From: Micractinium sp. NFX-FRZ
Taxonomy: Eukaryota; Chlorophyta; Trebouxiophyceae; Chlorellales; Chlorellaceae
Length of the DNA stretch: 64,000 nt
NCBI GenBank assembly: GCA_029339195.1
Contig: JAPTJF010000043.1
Coordinates: forward strand, 62,001-126,000
Direction of reading: 5' to 3'
A program made the position numbers and the translations under genes. Below, in pieces: positions 10,987-22,102 of this stretch (within the stretch, counting starts at the first letter, position 1; each line of letters opens with the position of its first letter). The notes below the pieces were generated by a model. That model was given only the letters and a program-made list of their open reading frames with translations, did not search any database and was not told the origin of the DNA.

Positions 10987-12373
10987 GTACAAGGGGTGTG
11001 CAGCATGAACCGCCGGGCTCCTCTGCCTTTCCCCTCTGCCTATCCCCTCTGCCACCACCATGTAATCCCTCACCCCTTTTGGCGCCCTCCGGCTGCTTCC
11101 TGTGGTCACCTTATGTTCTGCGTGTGAGCAACTGAGCTTTACAGCCGAGCCAAGATGGGAGGGGCAGTTCAATCCAGTTGATGTTGCGGGAAGGGGAGCA
11201 GCCTCTCGGGCAAATAACAGGCAAGCAGGGTAGGAATAGTGGGAAGCAAGACGGGGCGGGCAGATTGGCGTGGGGGCAAGGGAAAAAAAGGCCACGGCAC
11301 TCGATGGATCGTGCGCTCAGGCGGGGTCTGCACACAACAGGGGCGCCGCCGCCGCGGGGCGGGGGGGCAGGGTCTGCACAGTGCACATACAACGTCCTAG
11401 CGCAAGAGAGAGGCATGAAAGGTGGGTGGTGTGCGGCGATGGGAATGCGTGTTGGAGTGCTCTCCATCAGAAAAGGGGCTGGATGCTGGGGGCGGGGCGG
11501 GGCGGGGCGCAGGCGGGCAAGGGGGTGCCGCGCTGCGCGCCGCCCCGCGGCAAGGGCCGGAAGAAGTGCGGGACAAAACGGGAGGGAGTGGGCAAGGTGT
11601 TGAAAGGGCAGAACAGGGGTGCAAGGAGGAGGGCAAGGTGCGTGCATTGTATCGGCCAGAAGTCAAAATTGGCGGGGCTGCCGCCGGCTGGCCGGAAGCC
11701 GGGAGGGCCCCCCTGACAAAACACGTTCATTTAGACGAGAGGTGGGAGGGGGCATATTTTTTTGAAAAGACGCGGCCCGCTTGTGCAGGGCGCGCGTGCT
11801 GTGCGGGAGGGAGAGAGGGATTGAGAGACGTGGCAACTAGCGCTCGCAGAATGCCTGCTCGACTTTTAGGGGGTGGGACGGGGTGTGGACTGCTGACCAG
11901 CGGGGCCGGCGCCGAAGGCGGCTGTAGATGCGTGGGGGGCCCTCCTGGGCAGCAAGCTGGGGGGCACAAGCGCGGCCCCCGAAGCTGTTGCGGAGGGGCA
12001 CCCCGCGACGCAGCCGCTCGTCGGACCCTGCGCTCTCATGGACGGCGGGACAACCCGCGCTCCGGGGACGCCAGACGTTCATCGTAGCTGCCCGAGTTGG
12101 AGGCGGGGCGGGCTCGGGACGGACACTGGGGCTCAAAACGGGGGAAAGGGCTTCACACGTTGGGAAGGGTGGCGGGCCGCTGGGGGCGGGCAGGCGGGGT
12201 GTGGCTGCTTTGGTGTTGGGCCGGCGCTGCGCCGCACCGTAAATAGAGGGCGGCAATGGCTGCTGTGCAGCCTGCTACTACTGCTGGGGGACTGCCTGCT
12301 GGTATATCAAAAAGCTGCTGCTGCTGCTGCTGCTGGCTGACCGCCTGACTGTCGGCATGCCCACGGTGCATGG
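10987..12373. other. Convergent intergenic region, 3' UTRs of L2HGDH and the DUF506 gene
   Basis: Nearly 1.4 kb between two convergent genes. It holds a TGTAA signal for the plus-strand gene at 11061 and a very G-rich plus strand from about 11330 to 12200. Several long open frames cross it, but they are Gly/Arg/Ala-rich and show no recognisable domain, so none is called. The length is unusual for two 3' UTRs; a non-coding RNA cannot be excluded. Confidence 0.5.
11061..11065 (+). terminator. TGTAA poly(A) signal, L2HGDH
   Basis: TGTAA, the usual chlorophyte polyadenylation signal, lies 75 bp after the L2HGDH stop codon. The signal is established for green algae; its use here is inferred. Confidence 0.6.
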
Positions 12374-14419
12374 CTACTGCTTGGGCTTGGCCGCCCCTTG
12401 CATCTTGACAGTGCGGATTTGGGGCTGCTGCCACTCGCTGCTGACGCGGTAGGCCAGGCCGCCGCCGCTGCTGAGGTGCAGGCCGTCCGCCGGCGGCGGC
12501 AGCGACACCGGCGGCACGCGCGGCGGCCGCGCCAGGCGCATCTGCTCTGGCGACGCCGAGCGCTGCCCGCTGGCCGCCAGGCTGGAGCTCAGCAGGGACT
12601 TGCGCACAAGGTTGGGGGCCACGCCAGGCGTGGGCACCGCGCCCGCCGGCTCCGCGCTGCCCTCGCGCTGTGCGTGCGGCGCGTGCGCGGCGCCCGCTTG
12701 CTGGCTGAACAGCGCGGCAGAGGCGTCGCGCAGCACGGCGCGGGGCGAGGCGTCGTCGCCGGAGAAGGCGGCGGGGGTGACGCTGCCGCTGGGCCCCTCA
12801 CTGATGGGTGCCAGAATGCCGCTGTCATAGGGCAGCAGCGCGTGCCCGCCCGCCGTGCCCGCTGTGCTGATGCTGGCGAGAGGGAAGGGCGGCTCTGGGG
12901 AGGCGGCGCGCGGCGAGGAGTAGGGCGAGAGGTCGTAGTCCCGCGCCTTGCTGGGCAGCCACCTGCAGGCATCGAGGCACGGTGGAGAAAAGCGGCAGGG
13001 TGGGTGATGATTGCTGTGCGCTGCCTGTGCTGCCACCAGAACCATGGGAGCGTGCACTGGCAGCGGCATGTACCGGCAGTGGGGGAAGGTGCCCGGCGCT
13101 GCCAGCCTAATCGCCTCACGACCTCGACACTCACTTGCTCAGCAGGCTCTTGCTCTGGCGCCAGGGCGGCAGGCTGAGGCCGTACTGCTCAAAAGCCAGG
13201 CTCATCTCTGAGCACAGCAGCTGCACCAGCGGCGCAAGCTGCGCCGCCGTGCCCACCATCACAGAGGGCAGCAGATTGAGCAGCCCGCTGTAGCGTGGCG
13301 TCGCGTGGCTGATCTCAAACTGCTCCCGGAAGTGGGGCTGCACGAGGGGCGGGGAAGAGAGGCGGTTGGGTTTCAATACTACAATACATATAAGCGGAGG
13401 CGGGCGTGGCGAGGCTACGGCTCGCTTCCGCGCTAGTTGCAAGCGCTACGCAACGCCTTGGATGGACCCCTTACTGCCCCGACCCAAAGACCCTTGGACG
13501 GTACTTGCCCAGCCCGGTACCGCACGGAGCTCGCTTCCACTGCTTCCACCCGCACAGCCATCCTAGCCACACAGCGGCCACCACACCCACCTCTACAATG
13601 AAATCGATGCCTGCGCAGGGGCAATCCTGGGCGGTCACCAGCAGGAAGCTGTGCCGCAGGTTGCTGAACACCTGCACGCCAGACCCGCCGCCGAGCGCCT
13701 GCCGAACCGCCACGCGGTAGCCCGCCGCGGTCAGCTTGCTGGCCAGCACCACGCCATCCACCTCGCCCTCCTCCGCCAACAGGACGTCGCGGAAGAGCAG
13801 GACGTCGTGGAGCAGCTGCAGCAGGGTTGGGTTGGGGGCACGAGTGGTGAGGTGCGGCGGTGCGCGGCGATATTTCGTCCTGCGGCGGCGGGACTGCCCC
13901 GCCCAAACTGCCGGTACGGTGCTCCCCTCGCGGGCCGCCAAGCGCCCCCCAGGAGTGCATGCGCGCCAGGAGGGAGGAGGCGCTGGCAAGAGGAGGCGCG
14001 CCGTGTAATGCCTCCAAATCATTGACGGAACAGAGGCCTTGGCGGCGCCCAATCAAGCTGCACCGGGCGTCATTTAGTGCTCACCCGCCGATGGAAGGGC
14101 CCCCTGGGCAGCAGGAGGGGGTTGAGAGAGGCCTCGAGCAGCTCAAGCTGAGCCTGCAGCTGAACGCCCTGCTCGCGCTGCTTGAGCGGTGAATCGCCTT
14201 CCACCTGCACAAGGGAGAGCAAGGAGAGGGCCGGCGGCGGTCAGGCCCATGTGCCGCCGCGGCCCTCCAACGCGTAGTCCTAACGCCGCCCGCCTAGCCG
14301 CCCACCCTGCCGCCCCATGCACTCACACTCAGGCTGAACAACATGCTCCCCGCCGCGCTGCTCAGTCCACGCCCAGAAGGCGCCGCCAGAGCGCCTCCTC
14401 GCTGTAGGGCGACGGTCAT
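12374..14419 (-). CDS. DUF506 / PD-(D/E)XK nuclease-like plant family protein
   Basis: Member of the plant DUF506 family, classed structurally with PD-(D/E)XK phosphodiesterases; biochemical role unknown. Five exons: 14419-14327, 14204-14085, 13815-13591, 13337-13135, 12962-12374; 409 residues. The core is recognisable from AGIDFIVEPHFREQFEISHA (acidic pair, then Gln and Glu of the nuclease-like fold), followed by YSGLLNLLPSVMVGT and the conserved basic ending SLPPWRQSKSLLSKWLPSKA. The last exon adds about 180 Ser/Pro/Ala-rich residues with no domain, longer than in most land-plant relatives. A Leu-rich helix precedes the core (residues 32-72). It shares orientation with MoaC, whose stop lies only 231 bp upstream of this start. 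Introns look clean, without exon-edge copies. The family call is good; the start is less certain because in-frame codons continue upstream. Confidence 0.75.
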
Positions 14420-14650
14420 CAGGCTAGACTGGGGCAGGCATGGAATGGGAATGAGAGTATTGAAGTTGAAACGAAGGATGTCCTGAATATTGTGATATGT
14501 CAGGCATCTTCCCGACGGCACCCCTGCTGGCATGCTGGCACAGCATGCCCGCAGCCTGAATGAATTATTAGCTTGACTCGCATCCTCAACCCTACTGGAG
14601 CTCACAGACGACCCAGCTCGTGGTTGCTGTTTGTACAAGGAGGGCAGTGT

Positions 14651-16298
14651 TCAGGCAGCTGTGTGTAACAGGCTTGCGCGGCTGCTAGACCGGCTGCGGC
14701 TGCCGCACTGCCGCACCGCCGCCGCCCCGCCACCCTCCGCCGCCACCCAGTTGCCGCTCTTGCCGCCAGTTTTGGACAGCAGGCGCAGGTCCGTGATGAC
14801 CACGCCCTTGGAGGCGGCTTTGCACATGTCGTACACAGTCAACGCGGCTACGGAGGCTGCCGTTAATGCCTCCATCTCCACTCCAGTGGGACCCTTGGTG
14901 GTCGCGCTGGCGGTTACGTCCACCGCCGCCGCCGCAGGGTCCAGCCGCAGCGCGACGTGCACCCGCGACAGCAGGATGGTGTGGCACAGTGGGATGAGCG
15001 TGGCGGTGTGCTTGGCGCCCATGACGCCTGTGCCAGGGGACGGGGGGGTGGGGCGGGTGCGTGCAGGGTGGAGGGATGCGCGGTAAGCAGGCACATGTGG
15101 CAGGTGCCGGCCATCGCTGCCAGCCAGCACTGATTGAAAAGCGCACACAGCTGCACCACCATACCATCTCCTGCCATGCTGCACCACTGCATCCCTGCCC
15201 ACTCCCAACCTCTCCCATGCCATGCCATCCCTCCCCTCACACCCAGCCACACCACATCCACCCACCCGCCAGCTGTGCCACCGTCAGCACGTCGCCCTTG
15301 GCCATCTGGTTGGACGCCACTAGATCAAACACCCGCTGCCCCAGCAGGACGCGGGCGCCTGCTGTGGCAGTGCGCACGGTGTCTGCTTTCTGCAGCAAAG
15401 TGCGCGATCAGAAAAGGGGGGGCCGTTAAGCACAGTGAGGGGCGCCACCCAAAGCGGGAAGAGGGGGGCTGGCCAGGGGGGCAACAAGCGGCGAGCGCAT
15501 ACAAGCGCAGGGCTGCCTCTTGCCACAGCCTCAGTTCACGATTGGTGCTTCTGCGGGCACGACACACACAGTGCTGCATACCGCAGCCCCCTGCCCAGCA
15601 CTTCCTGCTCCCCTGGCACCATTCAGTGCTCACCTGGCTCACATCCACCATGGCTGCCTTGCCGCTGGCATCCACATGCGTCAACTGCTTGCCGTCGCCA
15701 CCCGCCGCTGCCTCCCCTGCTGCGCTGGCTGCCCCGCCATCACCGCCACTGCTGCCACTGCTGCTGCTGCTGAGGCTGCCGGTGGCATAGGTGCCGGTGC
15801 TCACACGCCGGCCGTCGCTCACACCCACGCTGCCTTCCTGGCCTGCCGGCGGCCAGAGCTGCCGCGCCAGCCCCGCTGCCGCGCCCTCACCTGCCGCTGC
15901 GCCGTCGTGCTGGGCGGGACGGGCGCCAAAGTATTCAAGCAGCTCACTATTCACCTCCTGCACATCAGACAGCAGCTCGGACGCCGGGCTGCCAGTGGCG
16001 GCGGCAGCGGCGGAGGCAGAGCGCCCCGCTGCCTGCGCCGCTTGGCTGGCCGCTTGGCCGATCCCATACTGGGCCATCTCTCTGTTGACCTCGTCAGCCG
16101 CGGTGGTTGACAGCAGGCGGGAAGGGGCGGAGATGGCGAGAGCATGCTGCAGAGGAAAGCATGGGGTGAGCGGGAGCGGGGGGACTGCCGTCGGCAGGCA
16201 GCGGCGGCTGGTGGCGGCAGCGGCGGCTGCAGACAATGTGGCGGGCAGGACGCACTTACATGTGCCCATCGTCAATCACGCACCTGCAACTGTGCCAT
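14651..16298 (-). CDS. CNX3: Cyclic pyranopterin monophosphate synthase (MoaC / CNX3), mitochondrial
   Basis: Converts 3',8-cyclo-GTP to cyclic pyranopterin monophosphate, the first committed intermediate of molybdenum cofactor; the plant enzyme acts in the mitochondrial matrix. Four exons: 16298-16284 (only 15 nt, MAQLQ), 16146-15634, 15389-15266, 15027-14651; 342 residues. The MoaC domain fills the C-terminal half: LTHVDASGKAAMVDVSQ, then AKGDVLTVAQLAG, VMGAKHTATLIPLCH, TGVEMEALTAASVAALTVYD and KGVVITDLRLLSKTGGKSG, with the active-site Lys and His positions present. The N-terminal 170 residues are a presequence-like start plus Ala/Gly/Ser-rich linker, unlike bacterial MoaC of about 160 residues. 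It faces the VPS2 gene head-to-head. The identity is firm; the tiny first exon is supported by phase and a good donor. Confidence 0.93.
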
Positions 16299-16595
16299 AA
16301 CAGGCCCCAGGCCCCGCTGAGCCGCCGTGAGCTTGAGCAACCACATGTGAGCAAGGGCCACCTTTAGCAGTGGGTTGCAGGCGCTCAGAGAGGCTTTGCA
16401 AACTGCAGACACTTGTCTGTCAATTCAAGAAGTAGTCGGCAAGCCAGATAGCTGCACAAGACCTGCATTGAGCGCGCGCCAGCTTGGCGCCCAGCTGGGA
16501 AAGACAAAAAACAGCGCCTTGCCGCGCTTCCATCGACACTGCGGTTTCCAAAGAACTGTGCGATATACAACAGCCAACAGCCAACCGCGTAACAG
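16299..16595. promoter_or_regulatory. Shared divergent promoter region: MoaC (-) / VPS2 (+)
   Basis: About 300 bp separate the two predicted start codons. If the 17-nt first exon of the VPS2 gene is right, both genes are driven from this interval. No clear TATA box; a mild AT-rich patch runs through about 16395-16440. Assignment is positional. Confidence 0.4.
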
Positions 16596-18773
16596 ATGTC
16601 GGCGTTGGGCAGGTTGGCCAGCGTGTGGAGCTGCCAGTGGCTGTGGTGGTTTCTTTAACACGGGCAGACGATAGGCCGCCGTAGCGATAGCCTGGAGGCG
16701 GGTGGACAGCAGTGCCACAGCGCCGCCGCCGCCCCTGCCTAACCGCGGCGCCTATGCCAACCTCCCCTGCCCAACGCTCCAGCGGCCTCACGTCCACGCC
16801 TCTGCTGCCCCGCGCTGTCTTCTGCCAGGCTGTTCAAGAAGGAGCCCACCCCCAAGGAGATTGTGCGCTCCACTCAGCGAGACCTGGGGCGCAATGTGCG
16901 GGACCTGGACAGGTACGAAGGGGGCTGGTCGGATTGCCCGCCCGCCCAGCTGCCGAAGCGGCGGCAGCGAGCATTGTGCCAGATTTGCTGGCGGGAAGTA
17001 TTTGACATGCGTCAGACAGCCAGGGTTCATGAGCTGGGGTGTTTATTGATTCTTGGATGCCGACCTCTGCTCATCCGCAGGGAGATTGCCACGCTGAAGC
17101 GTGAGGAGGCCAAGCTGATCAGGGTGAGCCTGGCAGGGGGGTGCAGGCAGGGAGGGAGTGCGGTAGGAACATTGGCAGGGGGAGGCAGGGGCGGGGTGCT
17201 GCGGGGAGAGTGAAGAGATGGTGGCAGTGGGTTGGGCAGGCAGGTGGCGGCCAGAGGGGCGGGCATGAGTTGGGAGTTGCTGAGGCATGGGCATGGGGCC
17301 GGCCAGCCGCCTGCTGCTGGCCCTGGTGGGGTGCCGCTGACCCTCCCCGCCTGCGTGCTGCGCTGCCTCACACTCCCTGCTGCGCCACACTCCCCCCCCG
17401 CCCCCCTGGTTGCGCCCCGCCAGGAGATCAAGGCAGCCGCGAAGCAGGGCAACCAGGCGGGCACGCGGATCCTGGCGCAGCAGCTGGTGCGCCTGCGGCA
17501 GCAGCAGACCAAGATGCGCACAGCGCAGGCGCAGCTGCGAGGCGTGGGCATCAGCGTAACAGTGAGCGGGGTGGGCGTGGGGTGATGGGTCTGTCGGGCA
17601 GGGTGGGGCGGCGGTGTGCAGAGGCAGGGGGGATGGTGAGGCAGTTGGAGGGGGGGTGCGGGAGGCAAACAGGGGGTGGAGTCCATGCTGCATGCTGCTT
17701 GCTGGCACGAGAGGCATGGGCCGACATGCACGCCTGTCACCTCGACCCGCCCCCTCACACCCTTGCTGCGTGGTGCCCCGCCCCCTCCTCCCCGCTGCAG
17801 ACTGCGGCCAGCACCAGCATGGTGGGCCAGTCGATGGGCACCGCCACCAAGGCGATGACGGCCATGGGGGCGAGCGCCGATGTGAAGCAGATGCAGAAGA
17901 ACATGATGGCCTTCAGGTGGGTGGGTGGGTGTGGGGTGTGTGGATTGCATCCTAGGTTCCTCTGCCTACAAACTTTGTCCCCTCTCTATGGGTGTGCACA
18001 TGTACCCGTGACGATGCCAAGGCCAAGATGACCGGGGGCGGTGGTGGGCTTTTGCTTTGAGAACGTGTGGGTTTCTCAACACTTACTTGTGCGCTCAGTG
18101 CTGCGTTTGCATGCCCCTCTTGCCCTCCGGCACTCCCCCGGTGTGGTGCAGCCGTGAGAATGCCAAGATGGAGATGACTGGGGAGATGATGGACTCGGCG
18201 CTGGAGGATGTGATGGACGGGGACGGGGTGGAGGACGAGAGCGAGGAGGTGGTGGCGCAGGTGAGGCGCGCGCCTGGCGGGGTGGTGGTGGCTGGTGAGG
18301 TACAGAGGGAGGCATGCAGCTCTCGAAGGAGGGTTGAGAGAAGAGGACATTGGGGGGATGCAAGTGCGGGCATGGACAAGTGCAGGGCGTGAGAGGGAGG
18401 GAGGTGGGGAGAGGAAGGGGGAGGAGGGGGTGCAGGCGAGGGCGACACATGGCGCTGTTGATGGCATGGGGCCCTGGGCAGGCTTGCCTAGGCGCCGCTG
18501 CTTCAGTTTGCTCACCTGTGCTTTGTTCTCCGCCCTTCATCTGGCGGCAGGCGCATCGGGGACGGAGCCAACGGCCTTCCACCCAACAACCGCCGGTGCT
18601 CGTTTGGCATTCCATCCGCGCAGGTGCTGGACGAAATTGGCGTGGACCTCGGTGCCGCAATGAGCGCAGCACCCAAGCAGCGCGCCCCGGCGCAGCGGCA
18701 GGCAGCGGCGGCAGCGGCGGCGGGGCCAGAGGAGGAGGACGAGCTGGTCGCGCGGCTGGCAGCGCTCAAATGA
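16596..18773 (+). CDS. VPS2: ESCRT-III subunit VPS2 / CHMP2B-like
   Basis: Filament-forming ESCRT-III subunit acting at endosomes in multivesicular-body sorting and membrane scission, recycled by VPS4. Exons: 16596-16612 (17 nt), 16829-16912, 17081-17123, 17424-17561, 17801-17916, 18152-18260, 18624-18773; 218 residues, against about 213 for CHMP2B. The basic N-terminal helix starts LFKKEPTPKEIVRSTQRDL; the Snf7 core contains ILAQQLVRLRQQQTKM and NAKMEMTGEMMDSALEDVMD, closer to CHMP2B/VPS2.2-2.3 than to CHMP2A. The C-terminus ends EDELVARLAALK, a MIM1 motif (LxxRLxxLK) for the VPS4 MIT domain. An acidic stretch precedes it. The tiny first exon is the least certain part; it keeps phase and gives MSALGR before LFKK. 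One intron holds a copy of the next exon's start. Confidence 0.92.
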
Positions 18774-18820
18774 CAGGGTGCAAAAAACAGGCTGTGGTTC
18801 TTTCGCATGCACCTAGCGCG

Positions 18821-18940
18821 CCGTGCGGCTTGCTAAGCGCCCGCGCCCTTTACGGCAGTGTCCGCTCCCGTCTGCCAGGCGCCGTGCGGCTTGCTAAGCT
18901 CCCGCGCCCTCCACATCAGTGTCCGCTCCCGCCTGCCTTC
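18821..18940. repeat. Tandem duplication, about 61-bp unit, after VPS2
   Basis: Two adjacent copies of a unit starting CCGTGCGGCTTGCTAAG (18821 and 18882) differ at a few positions. They lie in the VPS2 3' UTR or the peroxiredoxin upstream region. This is the same kind of short local duplication seen in introns here, but outside coding exons. Confidence 0.9.
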
Positions 18941-19150
18941 CGTCTGGCTGCTCCAACCTTGTACCATCTCCCCTTGCGCCCTGCCTGTTCTGTTCCTCCC
19001 CCTTGAATGCACTGCCCCACTCACATTCATTGCCTGGGCAACTCGACGCCCTCGGTGGCCGGAGCGGCAAGCATACCGCAGCACCCACAGGCACCACCCC
19101 AGCCAACTTGCCTGCTGCAGCTGCTCCCCCAATTAGGTTTGCCACCGCAT

Positions 19151-19155
19151 TGTAA
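19151..19155 (+). terminator. TGTAA poly(A) signal, VPS2
   Basis: TGTAA 378 bp after the VPS2 stop and about 180 bp before the peroxiredoxin ATG. It would place the duplicated 61-bp unit within the VPS2 3' UTR. Use is inferred. Confidence 0.5.
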
Positions 19156-19332
19156 GCTTCACTGCTAGGCTCAACCATGCATTTCGCAAGTGATCAGGTT
19201 GAACGTGAACTTCACACACCTGCCAGCAAGGCACGCTGCTCACCCACTGTCGGATCGCGGGGCCATCGGCCAACACCTCCGCGCAGATCGCCGCCCCGCC
19301 ATCATCACAGCCCCATCCAAGCAGCTAGGAAG

Positions 19333-21211
19333 ATGGCGACCACCTCCGCAGTGCTGTGCTCCAGCGCCGCCCCCCGCGTGGGCGCCAAGCTGCAGGGCCG
19401 GCGCTTCCTGGGCCAGATGACGGTGGCGCACAAGGTGGGTCGCTCCAGACGCAAGCACAGCGGTAACCGGCACCCCTGAGGAGGATCCCTGTGCCCAGCA
19501 TGCCTCTCCCCCGTCTCACTCCTGCTGCGCAACCCCTTGTCGCAGCCTCTGCGCGTGACCGGCCGCCGGATGGTCAAGATCGAGGCCCTGGCTGTGGGCG
19601 ACAAGGTGCGTGCGGGCAGTGGCCGCGGGTGGGAGGGGAGAGGCCGCTGCCTGCCGCCCGCCGCCGCCGCCCCCCTTCCCTTACCCCTGCATTGCTTACG
19701 CCCCTCCCCCCTTATCACGTCAACCTCCGCAGCTGCCCACCGACGTGAAGCTCAACTACTTTGACGCTGAGGGCAACATGCAGGAGGTGACGGTGGGCGC
19801 CCTCACCAAGGGCAAGAAGGTGCGCTCGACAGGGGTGCACTCGCCTGCCTGCCTGCCGCTGTGGAGAACAAGTGGATCAAGTTGATTGATGAGGTGGCAG
19901 CCAGCCAGCCAGCCAGAGCAAGTGAGGCAGCAGCTCAGGCAGCAGGACACCTGGGCAGGGCGGCAGGGACAGGCAGGTAGCCGTACAGGCATCCTTCGGA
20001 CAGCGGCCTGAGCGGCGGGGTGTGGCACCTGCCGGCTGCGCAGCATGAGGATGCTGGCCGCATGTTGCTTGTTTGTTCCGCCCACCAGTGCATCGTCTTG
20101 TCTTCTTGTTAGCACCTGTGCCCCACTCATGTGTTTCTCACGCGCATCCCACCCCACATTCACACATCCCCTCCACCCCCCCCGCCTGCTGCAGGTGGTC
20201 ATGTTTGCTGTGCCCGGCGCCTTCACCCCCACCTGCAGCCTGAAGCACCTGCCCGGCTTCATTGAGAAGGCGGACGAGCTGCGGGCAAAGGGCATCGACT
20301 CCATTGCCTGCGTGTCCGTGAACGACGCATTTGTGATGGATGCCTGGGGCAAGAGCGTGGGCGCAGGTGCGGGGCTGGCGCCGAGTGGGGGTGGGGGAGA
20401 GGGTCCAGGAGCGGATGTGGAAGGAAGCAAGGGAGGAGGCTCCGATGCTGGCTGACGGCAGTGTTCCTCATCTGTCCATCCACACTCCTTCCTCGACAAC
20501 AACGATATCGTGCCATCTGCCCATCGCCCCTGCACACGGCAAAGTGCTCATGCTGGCTGACGGCACCGCTGAATGTCATCATCCATCCTTGTACCTGCCT
20601 GCCTGCTTTCATCCCTGTGTGTGTGTGCGCGTGTGCAGACGGCAAGGTGCTGATGCTGGCCGACGGCAGCGCTGTGTTCACCCAGACCATCGGCGCTGAG
20701 CTGGACCTGACTGACAAGGGCCTGGGCGTGCGCTCCCGCCGGTGAGCCCTGCTCTGCCGCTTGGCTTGCTTGGTGTGGTTTTGTGCGAGCTGGATGGCGC
20801 AGGGGGCTGGGCATTCCCTGCTTGCCCTGCCAGTGTGGAAATGCGTGCACATGTATATGACGGGGGTATTGGGAGGCGGGCCTGAGGTCTTGATGCTTGG
20901 GGGGTTAAATTGGCCCCTGCACGCAGCAGGCGGCGAGGAGGACGCAAAGCGCCTCAACTAGCGATCCAAAAGCACTTGGGATGGGGTGGCGGGGTTGCAG
21001 TTCACACCGGCACACCCGGTCCTGCTCGAGCGCGTGTCTTGACTGGACACCCACCCTGCCGCCTGCGCCTGCTGCGCCGCCTCCATTCTGCCTGCCCCTC
21101 TGCAGGTACGCCATGCTGGTGGACGACGGCGTGGTGAAGAACCTCAACCTGGAGGAGGGTGGCGCCTTCACCATCTCTGGCGCCGACGAGCTGCTGGATG
21201 CCCTGGCGTGA
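19333..21211 (+). CDS. PRXIIE: Type II peroxiredoxin, chloroplast (PRXII E type)
   Basis: Thiol peroxidase reducing hydrogen peroxide and alkyl hydroperoxides in the chloroplast stroma, regenerated by glutaredoxin or thioredoxin. Six exons: 19333-19434, 19546-19605, 19733-19819, 20194-20366, 20639-20741, 21106-21211; about 210 residues. The first exon ([20 protein letters not shown]) is a typical transit peptide. The peroxidatic Cys lies in [17 protein letters not shown], and the second Cys in [15 protein letters not shown], at the type II spacing. The C-terminal block [20 protein letters not shown] is characteristic. All introns keep phase. The intron before exon 5 carries two diverged copies of that exon's start, so misannotation of the acceptor is easy; the acceptor at 20638 gives the conserved [13 protein letters not shown]. 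Strong identification. Confidence 0.95.
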
Positions 21212-21716
21212 GGCCCACCTGCCCGCCGCTCATAACCATTGCGAGGCGGATGGGGGGTCAGGAGAGGGTTACGCCTGGCGGCGTGCAGGTCACTTTTGGC
21301 AGGGCACGGTTGCTGGACATGGCACGCTGGAGTGCTTATTCTGGAGCCTCGCCCAGCCAGGAAGCCCCGTGCCCTCGTTGCGCCGCCCCTCCCCGGCCCC
21401 CCCACCCCCCAGTGTTGCTGCCTTCATTTGCTCCCCCGTCTTGTGTTGCACCTTGCCCTCTCGCCACACCATCGCTGCTCAACTCTGCCGTTCCGCACCT
21501 CTGCGCTCCCCCCCTGCCGGGGGCAGCGCGGCGGGCACTGCTCCCCTCTCCCCTTCATCCTCCCTCCTCTCTGCCTTTGTACGCACACATTGCACTGCGT
21601 CTCCCTCCCCTTCCAGTTGATCATTCAGTTCCCGCTTGCTGCTTCCCACCCCCCTCAACATCGCCGGCCATTGCCTTCCGTTTGCCTGCTCTGGTCTCAT
21701 GTGCTGGGTTGCGGCG

Positions 21717-21721
21717 TGTAA
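21717..21721 (+). terminator. TGTAA poly(A) signal, peroxiredoxin
   Basis: TGTAA about 506 bp after the stop codon; the 3' UTR would be long but typical of green algae. Use is inferred. Confidence 0.5.
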
Positions 21722-21853
21722 CAGGGCTCGCCATCATAAAGACACAGCAAAAGAGAGCAGCACAGTGAACGAGGCACAGGGGGGAAGAGCATACGTCGCG
21801 ATGCGCGGAAGGGGGAGCGGATACAGGGCCATGCAGCAGGAGCAGACAAGACA

Positions 21854-21858
21854 TTACA
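21854..21858 (-). terminator. TGTAA poly(A) signal (TTACA on plus strand), Bin3
   Basis: TTACA on the plus strand, 245 bp beyond the Bin3 stop in its transcription direction. It and the peroxiredoxin signal are about 135 bp apart and face each other, so the two 3' ends probably overlap or nearly touch. Confidence 0.45.
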
Positions 21859-22102
21859 GGGAGGCGAGGCAAAGAGTACAAGGGGCAGAAGTGGCCACGA
21901 GGGGTCACGGTGTGTTGCATGCATGCACGCACCACAGGAAGCAGGGCAGGCGGGGCCTGGGCAGGAAGGACTCGGCCGCAGTTTCAAGTTGCCACCCTGC
22001 TCAGGGCCGTGCCCAGTTCGGGCCAAGGGCTGCATCGCACGTCGCCAAATGCGCAGCGCAATGCAACAACTCGTGCCCAAGAATGGGGCACGCGTCGGCG
22101 GC

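Larger units (their letters stand above)
21212..22102. other. Convergent intergenic region (peroxiredoxin / Bin3 3' UTRs)
   Basis: About 890 bp between two convergent stop codons, rich in CT on the left and mixed on the right. It contains facing poly(A) signals for both genes (21717 plus, 21854 minus). Open frames crossing it are Pro/Ser/Leu-rich shadows of the CT tract; no gene is supported. Confidence 0.5.

Noticed and set aside
11422..12087. 221-codon plus-strand open frame in the convergent region
   Set aside because: Gly/Arg/Ala/Cys composition typical of G-rich non-coding DNA, no domain, no introns or splice context like the real genes.
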